Part shown: positions 1 through 6,180 of the stretch, piece by piece
Numbering within the stretch: position 1 is the first letter of the stretch
Layout: the number at the start of each line of letters is the position of its first letter
NCBI GenBank assembly: GCA_012964265.1
Contig: DTUH01000275.1
Location: 1,225-7,463 of the forward strand
Source: Candidatus Lambdaproteobacteria bacterium
Lineage (GTDB): Bacteria; SAR324; NAC60-12
Direction: 5' to 3'
Length of the DNA: 6,239 nt
Made by a program: the position numbers and the translations under genes
Notes under the pieces: generated by a model
Database searches by the model: none
What the model saw: the letters and a program-made list of their open reading frames with translations, nothing else
What the model was told of the DNA's origin: nothing

Positions 1-411
1 AGCCAGCCGTACTACATTTTCGTAACAGGCATAACAAGGATCAGTGAGAATGACATGACTTCCGGGTGGAGCAAGTATCCGAATTGCCAAATAGAGTAAC
101 AGCGATGAGCCATTGGAAACAAGAACTTGTTCCGGAAGAATCTTGACACCATAATCGAGTGAGTATTTATTCGCAATTTCGATTCGCAGCCCCTCCAGTC
201 CTTGAGAAAAGGTATATCCGGCAGTATTAATTTCCATACTTTTCCGGACAGATTCGACTGCATCAGCCGGAGCGGAAAAATCCGGCTCCCCGAATTCCAG
301 ATGGATGATATCTCGACCTTGAGCTTCAAGTTCCTGTGCTCTGGAAAAAATTTCCATTGCCAGAAAAGAACCGAGGGAGTCAAGATGTGATGTTTGTGCT
401 TTGTTGATCAT
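1..411 (-). CDS. PLP-dependent class I/II aminotransferase, N-terminal part (cut by window edge)
   Basis: The frame is open from an ATG at 411-409 to the window edge, giving 137 codons with no stop, so this is the N-terminal third or so of a protein usually near 390 residues. It belongs to the fold-type I aminotransferases, which move amino groups between amino acids and 2-oxo acids in the cytoplasm. Visible signatures are RAQELEAQGRDIIHLE followed by GEPDF (41-45), the GY pair at 65-66 before SQG, the SNGSS segment (99-103) that in this family contacts the PLP phosphate, and DPCYACY (124-130). The PLP-binding lysine and substrate arginine lie outside the window, so substrate specificity cannot be called. 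The start at 411 is preferred over the internal Met19 because the LGSFLAME stretch matches the usual N-terminal helix of the family. No clear ribosome binding site precedes it. The gene follows the thioesterase gene after a 216-base gap containing a repeat, so it may have its own promoter. Confidence 0.9.
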   Translation of the reverse strand, partial: MINKAQTSHLDSLGSFLAMEIFSRAQELEAQGRDIIHLEFGEPDFSAPADAVESVRKSMEINTAGYTFSQGLEGLRIEIANKYSLDYGVKILPEQVLVSNGSSLLLYLAIRILAPPGSHVILTDPCYACYENVVRLA

Positions 412-475
412 CTTTTATGTGTTTTGCTGTGTTTGTGGTTGAGTGTTAAAATGCTTCCTGAATCAGTTTTTCTCT

Positions 476-584
476 TGTCATCCCGGACTTGAAACGGGCT
501 CCAGATTCATGATCCGGCAAAGTTCAAGATTTGTAGTATCTACCCTGGATTCCGGGTTTACGCTGCACTTCACCCGGAATGACA
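476..584. repeat. Intergenic palindromic repeat-like element with inverted ends
   Basis: The element begins tgtcatcccgg (476-486) and ends ccggaatgaca (574-584); these termini are inverted copies of each other with one mismatch. Inside lie two hairpins. The right one is a perfect 9-bp inverted repeat, attccgggt (549-557) with acccggaat (572-580), around a 14-base loop. The left one pairs cccg (482-485) with cggg (495-498). A further inner pair is ctccag (499-504) with ctggat (545-550). The wording, GTCATCCCGG...CCGGAATGACA, resembles short dispersed intergenic repeats seen in many proteobacterial genomes. Only one copy is in this window, so its repetitive nature is inferred from resemblance. 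The surrounding gap (412-627) holds nothing else I can support. The hairpins are not followed by a T-run on the minus strand, so this does not look like an intrinsic terminator. Confidence 0.65.
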
Positions 585-627
585 CTGGAGAAGATTCGAA
601 TTTTGTTTTCTTGGCCGCTAATTTTTT

Positions 628-1740
628 TCAAAGCGCGTTATTACGTTTTTTCTCACCAAGTATAAAACGTTTTGCACCATCAAGGTATTTCAAACCTTCC
701 TCATAACTGTGTGGTAAAATTAGCGGAACCTGCTGCAGGTTTCCGGAATAATCAAGGGCATTAAAAGTAAAATAGCAAACATTGGTCACTTGTGTCTCTC
801 CTGATTTTGGACGAATGACTTCTGTGACAACTTCGACCATCAATGATTTATCGACAGTGTAAACAACTGTTCCTGTAAACGAAATTATCGAACCAATTTC
901 AACAGGCTTGTAGAAGTACATGTGATCCATGCTGATGAATTTCGGTTTTTTTCTGCAAAAAAGATATGTAATATTCCAAGCCAGTTCAAATGCTTCCCGC
1001 ATCAGGTAACCGCCAAAAATGTTATTATGAACATTGCGGGACTGTGGATGCATCAGCAGCGTAGATTGCCTGATGGAATCCTCCATGGCGACACCAGCGA
1101 TTTCTCCATTTTTAATACGCAGAAACAGATCATGCAGCACATGACTTTCCCTGGCGGTCGGTGTATCTTTGAGATAACTGGTTTTGGCTATGGCTCTACG
1201 TTCCTGCTGACGTTGTTCACTTTCCTGAAAACGCCGTTGATCATCCTTGCTTACCAGTTCAAGTTTATTCACCGCTTCTGCTTTTCCATCACGCCGGGCA
1301 ACCATAATAAAATAAGCACGTGCTACCCTTTTCCATGTTTTTCCTTCTTTTGCCGAAATCCGTACTCCAACTTCTAGAGAACTACGCCCCACCCAATTTA
1401 TGCTGGAAAGAAGCTGCAGATCACGGTCACTGTGCAATTCTCCCAGCAAATCGATTCGATCACATGCTGCGGTGACAATGGTCATTCCGCGTTCCCAACC
1501 TTCTGTATGTTTGTAGGCCACCTGTCCTGCAATCAAATCCAGATCCTCCAGCAATTTCCCAAGGCGCAATCCGTTAAAGAAATTTATATAACGATCACGC
1601 AGTTCTAAATCGGTGCTGAAAGGTAAAATCTTTTCATTTGCAGAATCAGATACTTTACGAGTAACCAGCGGCTTGTTCAGTGCTGCTGCAAGTTTTGCTT
1701 TTGAAGGCGGAATCTGTGATTCAAACGGAATTTCAGACAT
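628..1740 (-). CDS. Double-hotdog acyl-CoA thioesterase, ACOT9-like
   Basis: This 370-residue protein is predicted to hydrolyse acyl-CoA esters to free acid and CoA in the cytoplasm. It has two hotdog domains in tandem. The first spans about residues 50-165, with the helix motif GKLLEDLDLIAGQVAYKH (61-78) and a strand ending in ARAYFIMVAR (140-149). The second spans about 225-330, with LLMHPQSRNVHNNIFGGYLM (228-247) followed by REAFELAW and the strand TNVCYFTFNALD (319-330). A charged, glutamine- and arginine-rich segment (about 165-190) joins them. The NVHNNIFGGYLMREA wording and the two-domain layout match the ACOT9/ACOT10 group, known best from mitochondria but also present in bacteria; chain length of the substrate cannot be read from sequence. 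The gene starts 40 bases after the FGE-like gene with no terminator between, suggesting cotranscription. Upstream bases (aaacaaagccgt) hold no Shine-Dalgarno match. The first 45 residues are a poorly conserved-looking extension before the first domain. Confidence 0.88.
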   Translation of the reverse strand: MSEIPFESQIPPSKAKLAAALNKPLVTRKVSDSANEKILPFSTDLELRDRYINFFNGLRLGKLLEDLDLIAGQVAYKHTEGWERGMTIVTAACDRIDLLGELHSDRDLQLLSSINWVGRSSLEVGVRISAKEGKTWKRVARAYFIMVARRDGKAEAVNKLELVSKDDQRRFQESEQRQQERRAIAKTSYLKDTPTARESHVLHDLFLRIKNGEIAGVAMEDSIRQSTLLMHPQSRNVHNNIFGGYLMREAFELAWNITYLFCRKKPKFISMDHMYFYKPVEIGSIISFTGTVVYTVDKSLMVEVVTEVIRPKSGETQVTNVCYFTFNALDYSGNLQQVPLILPHSYEEGLKYLDGAKRFILGEKKRNNAL

Positions 1741-1780
1741 ACGGCTTTGTTTCAGGAAAATTCATGAATAATGATTTTTT

Positions 1781-3304
1781 TTAATTCGTTTCAATTTTTT
1801 TAAAAACATCCATTGCGCAGCGGAAACCTATTTGAAAAGAACGTGTCCATTCTGTAAACGCATAGCGTTTAGCAGAACGTACTCCTGCAGGAGTTCCAGC
1901 GCCATACAATCCACCCCAGGCACCCCCCCTGACCACACGTAGAGGATAATTCTCATCCAAAGGCAAACTCGGTCCTTTTGGATTATTGGGTTGACGAACA
2001 GAGATAAAATAATCTTGTGTGTAGTAATTTTGAACCCATTCCATAACGTTACCGTAAAGATCAAACAAACCCCATTGATTCGCTATTTTGCTGCTCACTT
2101 TTCTCGCACCCCAGAGACCAAGATCAGTCGTGTTTGTTTCCACCCAGGCGTAGTTTTCGAGAAAGCTTACATTGTCACCAAAACTGTACTCACTCTCGCT
2201 TCCTGCACGTGCAGCATATTCCCATTCTGCTTCTGTCGGCAAACGTTTGTTCTGGGTTTTACAATAAGCATCAGCATTGTTCCAGTCAACATAGACTGCA
2301 GGCTGTTGCGGATCGATTGTGTCAAAACCGCCGTGACCACGTTCACAAGATAAACATTCACTGTAATCCAAATTTGTCACTTCATGTTGATCAAGGTAAA
2401 AACTATTGATGAAAACTAAATGATCCGGCAACTCATCTTCGTCTCCAAAATCACTGCCCATCAGAAATTCACCTTCAGAAATTAATACCATTTCATGCGG
2501 AATTTTTTGCACTTCTTCTTCAACCGGAGGAGGAAGAGCAGGAATTGGAGTTGAAAACAATTCGGTTTTTTTCTGAGTGCTCCTTTCCTGTTCAAAAGAA
2601 GGGTACCGGGAAATTGAAGGAAGAACTGGTGCATGAAATTGAGTGATTTTTTGAGTTGAGGGTTCCGAACTTGTTTGCTCCATTTCTTGCGTCGCTATTT
2701 CTTCAGGGGTAATTTCTTCTTGTTCATTTTCTTCAATTCTTTGCTTACCGACAACGGTTTGCCACAAAAGGTCTCCGCTTTTAAGTTCATAAAGATTTAA
2801 GTTTACAGAGAGCAGCCCCCTGATACTTTCATACGTTCCAGTCAGCAGCCAGTCCGCATTCGTAAGTTTTGCAATATCTTCCGTAAGCGGATCATGCAGG
2901 ATTTCCGGAAACCTGCTTCTCCATTCCAAACGCAAATATACTATTTCGAAATATGGCACAACTTGATTCGGCAGTTTTTCAAAGAGCAAGTCCGAGAGTT
3001 GTTCCTCAAGTAATTCGGCCTTTACGTCACGCTCCTGAGTTTCATAATTAAAGATATCAACCACTGCAATAACCACTTTTTTTTCACGGCCAAGTACCTG
3101 TTCCGCTATATTTTCTGCTGCAATTTCCAATTTAGAATCAAAAATTGCAAGTGTTTCTGTGGAGAAAGGCGCTGCAAATAAGACTTTTGAAGAAATAAAA
3201 AAAAGGCAGAAAACTGACAGAAAACTGACAGAAATAATGGATGTTAATTTCACGCATCCAGGCACAGTTCTCTTGATTAAATTTTCATTTTCTGGGTGAA
3301 ACAT
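1781..3304 (-). CDS. Exported protein: CsgG/LpoB/FlgO-like domain fused to FGE-sulfatase-like domain
   Basis: With the ATG at 3304 the protein has 507 residues. A basic N-terminus and a hydrophobic stretch (about 20-39, ending SSKVLFAAP) form a signal peptide or membrane anchor; there is no lipobox. Residues about 76-188 run from VVIAVVDIFN through LTNADWLLTGTYE to ELKSGDLLWQ, the beta-alpha pattern of the CsgG/LpoB/FlgO-type fold found in envelope proteins. A Glu-, Thr- and Pro-rich linker (about 189-271) follows. The C-terminal FGE-sulfatase domain (272-498) shows MVLISEGEFLMGS, HEVTN, RLPTEAEWEYAAR, GNVMEWV, RVVRGGAW and GFRCA. The segment after RGGAW, where true FGE carries its active cysteine pair, reads GGLYGAGTPAGVRSAKR with no cysteine, so sulfatase-activating catalysis is unlikely; binding or scaffolding is an inference. 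An earlier in-frame ATG at 3400 would give 539 residues but overlaps gltX by 59 bases and buries the signal peptide behind a polar, unrelated-looking segment. The gene lies 37 bases after gltX. Confidence 0.8.
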   Translation of the reverse strand: MFHPENENLIKRTVPGCVKLTSIISVSFLSVFCLFFISSKVLFAAPFSTETLAIFDSKLEIAAENIAEQVLGREKKVVIAVVDIFNYETQERDVKAELLEEQLSDLLFEKLPNQVVPYFEIVYLRLEWRSRFPEILHDPLTEDIAKLTNADWLLTGTYESIRGLLSVNLNLYELKSGDLLWQTVVGKQRIEENEQEEITPEEIATQEMEQTSSEPSTQKITQFHAPVLPSISRYPSFEQERSTQKKTELFSTPIPALPPPVEEEVQKIPHEMVLISEGEFLMGSDFGDEDELPDHLVFINSFYLDQHEVTNLDYSECLSCERGHGGFDTIDPQQPAVYVDWNNADAYCKTQNKRLPTEAEWEYAARAGSESEYSFGDNVSFLENYAWVETNTTDLGLWGARKVSSKIANQWGLFDLYGNVMEWVQNYYTQDYFISVRQPNNPKGPSLPLDENYPLRVVRGGAWGGLYGAGTPAGVRSAKRYAFTEWTRSFQIGFRCAMDVFKKIETN

Positions 3305-3341
3305 TTTTAATTTTTCTTTTTTCCGGCCTCTTAAATTCGTT

Positions 3342-4778
3342 TCATAATTCCAATGCACGTCGTGCCAGACGGAGGCATTTTTCCCTGCCAAACAAATCAA
3401 CTATCAATTTTAATTCTGGACCTTGAACTTCGAGGGTGATTGCGTAACGTAAAGGCAGCCACAAATTTTTACCTTTGATATTTGTCGCGTTTTGCACATT
3501 TTTCATCAAGCTACCCAAGTTCTCTTCTGTCAGGCTTTCAAGGGTTTCCACCTGCCTGATAAATTCCGCAAGCACCTGCTTCGATGTTTCCTGCCTCAAA
3601 AGACTTAAAACATCGGGATCTGTTGCTACCGGATTTTCTTCAAAAAATAATGCCAGACGTTTTCCGATTTCCTTCAGTGTCACTAAACGGGACTGAAGAA
3701 TATTTACGGCTTTTTTGAGCAAAGCGGCATCCTGTTCCGCATAAGGTGTCTGGGCTATAAAAGGAAGCAGCCGCTGTAATAAATCTTCCTGATCCAAATC
3801 TTGAATATACTGTTGGTTCATCCAATTCAGTTTGTCTCGATCGAAAACGGCTCCGGATTTGTTAACCCGTTCAAAACTAAATTCTTTGATAAGTTCCGAA
3901 AGTGAAAACAATTCCCTGTCTTCAGCAGGCGACCAGCCAAGTAAACTAATAAAATTAACCAGAGCTTCCGGAAGGTAGCCTTGATCCCGAAAATCTTCCA
4001 CGGCAACATCACCTTGCCGTTTGCTAAGTTTGGAACGATCAGGATTTAGGATTAAAGGTAAGTGAGCGAATTCAGGAGGATCCCAGCCAAAATAGCGGTA
4101 AAGCAGCAAATGTTTCGGAAACGAAGGAAGCCACTCTTCTCCACGTACAACATGCGTTATCTGCATCAAGTGGTCATCAACTACAACTGCCAAATGATAA
4201 GTCGGAAAACCATCACTTTTGATAATTACCTGGTCTTCGGTTTGACTGGTTTCAATTGAGACGCTGCCGCGGATTAAATCATTGAGCACCAGAGTTTCCG
4301 GAATTTCCGGTATTTTCATGCGTACGACATGTGCTTCACCGGAAGCAACGCGCAGAACGGATTCTTCTTTGTTTAGATTTCTACAATATCCATCATAACG
4401 CGGAATTTCGCCTTTGGTCCGCTGTTCTTCTCTTAAGTTATCCAGACGTTGCGGAGAGCAAAAACATGGATAAGCATGGTCTTCGTCAAGTAACTTCCGG
4501 ACATGCGACTTGTATATTCCCAGGCGTTCGGATTGACGATATGGTACGTAATCGCCTCCAATTCCCGGCCCCTCGTCCAGATCAATTCCGGCCCACTCCA
4601 ACATCCGAACCAGATCATTTTCGGAACCTTTCACCAACCTTTTTTGGTCAGTGTCTTCCAACCGGAAGATGAATTTTCCAGCATGCTGACGTACATAAAA
4701 CCAACAAAATAACGCCGTACGCAAACCCCCTACATGAAGGTAGCCGGTGGGACTTGGAGCAAAACGAAGACGAACCAT
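3342..4778 (-). CDS. gltX: Glutamyl-tRNA synthetase
   Basis: This 478-residue class I aminoacyl-tRNA synthetase charges tRNA-Glu with glutamate using ATP. The N-terminal Rossmann domain carries FAPSPTGYLHVGG (6-18), the HIGH-type motif in which HVGG replaces HIGH, and RLEDTD (39-44). LSKRQGD (251-257), preceded by K250, is the KMSKS-type loop. A zinc-binding-like insertion in the acceptor-stem domain has C105, C107 and C132 in the spacing CxC-x24-C; the fourth position, a histidine in E. coli (CxH), is N134. The alpha-helical anticodon-binding part runs from about 310 to the end and finishes with the usual LPLRYAIT, GPELKLIVDLFG and REKCLRLARRAL elements, so the gene is full length. Whether it charges only tRNA-Glu or also tRNA-Gln cannot be decided here. 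It starts 52 bases after rodA, without a terminator between and without a recognisable Shine-Dalgarno (ttgtcaataatta before ATG), and is probably cotranscribed with rodA. Confidence 0.97.
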   Translation of the reverse strand: MVRLRFAPSPTGYLHVGGLRTALFCWFYVRQHAGKFIFRLEDTDQKRLVKGSENDLVRMLEWAGIDLDEGPGIGGDYVPYRQSERLGIYKSHVRKLLDEDHAYPCFCSPQRLDNLREEQRTKGEIPRYDGYCRNLNKEESVLRVASGEAHVVRMKIPEIPETLVLNDLIRGSVSIETSQTEDQVIIKSDGFPTYHLAVVVDDHLMQITHVVRGEEWLPSFPKHLLLYRYFGWDPPEFAHLPLILNPDRSKLSKRQGDVAVEDFRDQGYLPEALVNFISLLGWSPAEDRELFSLSELIKEFSFERVNKSGAVFDRDKLNWMNQQYIQDLDQEDLLQRLLPFIAQTPYAEQDAALLKKAVNILQSRLVTLKEIGKRLALFFEENPVATDPDVLSLLRQETSKQVLAEFIRQVETLESLTEENLGSLMKNVQNATNIKGKNLWLPLRYAITLEVQGPELKLIVDLFGREKCLRLARRALEL

Positions 4779-4830
4779 TAATTATTGACAAGCAGGATTT
4801 TTTACAAAGGAGATTTAGAACTTAAGCTGA

Positions 4831-5934
4831 TTACTTTTTTTCAAAACGACGCATACGTATGTTCAGCAACAGGCCTATGCCAAACATCATGGAAATCATT
4901 GAAGAACCTCCATAGCTGAAAAAAGGAAGAGGTACACCCACAACCGGCATCAACCCGGTTGTCATGCCGATATTGATCAAAACATGTGAAATAATTATTG
5001 CGACAATTCCGGTAATTAAAACTGCACTCACACGATTTTTTGCTATTAACACCTCTGCAAGTGACCACAATGTCAGAGTTAAAAACAGCACAAGTACCAG
5101 CATTGCACCAATAAATCCCCACTCTTCAGAAAAAACAGCAAAAATAAAATCAGTATGATGCGCAGGTAAAAAGTTCAGTTGACCTTGTGTTCCATTACCA
5201 AAACCTTTGCCAAATATTCCCCCGCTTCCAATCGCAATTTTGGATTGAATTATGTGATAACCGGAACCCAGAGGATCACGTTCAGGATTTAGAAAAGTCA
5301 GGATCCGCCCTTTTTGATATGATTTGAGCACAAACATCCAGACGATTGGCAGTGACGCCAATGATAGAAGGCCTAAAATAAAAATGGTCTTAAAGCGAAT
5401 ACCCATCAAAAAAATAATTGGGATGAAAACAATCACCAGCAACAAGGCCGTGCCCAAGTCCGGCTGCTTGATAATCAGGACAACAGGAACCGCCATTAAA
5501 GTAAGCGGCCAAATCATCCAAAGCCAATTTCCTTTGGGCTGTTCAAAGCCTCTAAAATGATGTGAAAGCGCCAACACAAGCGTGAACTTGCTGAACTCTG
5601 AGGGCTGGAAAAAAAATGGACCAACTTTAAGCCAGCGCTGTACAGGTGCTCCGGGGCCTCCTGTTCCATACAACAACACAAGAACCAACAGAACTATCAC
5701 CAGCAAATGCATCAAAAATCCAAGGCGTGCCCAAAGCCGATAGTGAATAAACTGGGTTAAAATTATTACTCCTATTCCTGCAACAATACGATAAACTTGT
5801 TGAATTAAATAATCTTCCTTTCCGGGGATTCCTAAAGTCGCAGAAGAAAGCGCAATTAAACCCACCCCGGAAATCAGCAGGACTAAAAAACACAGAGTCC
5901 AATCGATGTTGGCAAAAAGACGTTGATCAAGCAT
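4831..5934 (-). CDS. rodA: Rod-shape-determining peptidoglycan glycosyltransferase RodA (SEDS family)
   Basis: RodA is the integral inner-membrane SEDS protein that polymerises glycan strands from lipid II during side-wall elongation, working with the class B transpeptidase PBP2 and the MreBCD machinery. The 367 residues are of normal length and consist largely of hydrophobic helices, consistent with about ten membrane spans. Family signatures in order are GGPGAPVQRWL (92-102), FQPSEFSKF (109-117), KQPDLGTA (156-163), ERDPLGSGYH with QSKIAIGSGG (218-239), LPAHHTDFIF (256-265) containing Asp262, which aligns with the essential SEDS aspartate, then FSEEWGF, and VGVPLPFFSYGGSS (332-345). These distinguish it from FtsW, mainly by the short N-terminus and overall RodA wording. 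The ATG at 5934 gives the expected short cytoplasmic start (MLDQRLFANIDW). The PBP2 gene that often sits directly upstream is absent from the 305 bases shown, so rodA appears to head this transcription unit. Confidence 0.96.
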   Translation of the reverse strand: MLDQRLFANIDWTLCFLVLLISGVGLIALSSATLGIPGKEDYLIQQVYRIVAGIGVIILTQFIHYRLWARLGFLMHLLVIVLLVLVLLYGTGGPGAPVQRWLKVGPFFFQPSEFSKFTLVLALSHHFRGFEQPKGNWLWMIWPLTLMAVPVVLIIKQPDLGTALLLVIVFIPIIFLMGIRFKTIFILGLLSLASLPIVWMFVLKSYQKGRILTFLNPERDPLGSGYHIIQSKIAIGSGGIFGKGFGNGTQGQLNFLPAHHTDFIFAVFSEEWGFIGAMLVLVLFLTLTLWSLAEVLIAKNRVSAVLITGIVAIIISHVLINIGMTTGLMPVVGVPLPFFSYGGSSMISMMFGIGLLLNIRMRRFEKK

Positions 5935-6081
5935 ATGCTTAAAAAGTTATTTTTTTTGACGAATTAGTAAAAAGTAAAATAATTCCACACTTGTTTTTCA
6001 TTATTTAATTATTTTATCTCTATGACCTCTGCGGATCTGTGGTAATTTTTTTCGATTCAGCGCTCTGCATAAAACCCTGAT

Positions 6082-6110
6082 TTTTTCAGCAATAATTTTT
6101 CTTTTTCAGC
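6082..6110. repeat. Direct repeat of tttttcagc at 20-base spacing
   Basis: Identical 9-mers lie at 6082-6090 and 6102-6110, exactly 20 bases apart, about two helical turns. A shorter third match, ttcagc, is at 6056-6061. On the coding strand of rodA they read gctgaaaaa. They lie between the candidate promoter and the rodA start, so they could be binding sites or leader elements; no regulator is implied by the sequence. Confidence 0.4.
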
Positions 6111-6140
6111 TTATTTTATTCCAGCCAGTAGTATTATTTC

Positions 6141-6160
6141 TATAAAATATTTATTTTATA
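6141..6160. repeat. AT-only perfect inverted repeat
   Basis: The arm tataaaat (6141-6148) is exactly complementary to attttata (6153-6160), separated by four bases. It overlaps the candidate -10 box for rodA. It could be an operator-like dyad or an easily melted site, but an AT-only palindrome in AT-rich DNA can also be chance. Confidence 0.4.
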
Positions 6161-6180
6161 TAAGAATTAAAAAGTTTGAA
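6153..6180 (-). promoter_or_regulatory. Weak sigma70-like promoter candidate for the rodA operon
   Basis: On the minus strand TTCAAA (6180-6175) is followed after 16 bases by TAAAAT (6158-6153), four and five matches respectively to TTGACA and TATAAT. It points toward rodA and would leave an untranslated leader of about 210 bases. In DNA this AT-rich such matches arise easily by chance, so this is only a candidate. Confidence 0.2.

Noticed and set aside
12..383. Minus-strand open frame of 123 codons
   Set aside because: It is in another frame of the aminotransferase gene, whose true frame has clear family motifs.
549..580. Intrinsic terminator for the thioesterase gene
   Set aside because: The 9-bp stem is real, but no T-run follows it on the minus strand, and the hairpin is better explained as part of the repeat element.
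443..706. Plus-strand open frame of 87 codons
   Set aside because: It reads through the intergenic repeat and then antisense into the end of the thioesterase gene. Its translation (CHPGLETGSR...FTRNDTGE) is the usual artefact of such repeats and shows no domain.
922..1377. Plus-strand open frame of 151 codons
   Set aside because: It lies wholly antisense to the well-supported thioesterase gene, and its translation shows no recognisable family or compositional sign of a real protein.
1991..2409. Two overlapping plus-strand open frames
   Set aside because: Both are antisense to the conserved FGE-like domain; translations show no family features.
4331..4672. Plus-strand open frame of 113 codons
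   Set aside because: It is antisense to the conserved catalytic part of gltX and has no recognisable motif.
4806..4813. Shine-Dalgarno-like aaaggaga on the plus strand
   Set aside because: No plus-strand coding frame follows it; it lies in the short rodA-gltX spacer, which is transcribed on the other strand.
5929..5940. Perfect 12-base palindrome aagcatatgctt over the rodA start codon
   Set aside because: It spans the ATG and is short; with no second copy or known operator matching it, chance is the simplest explanation.
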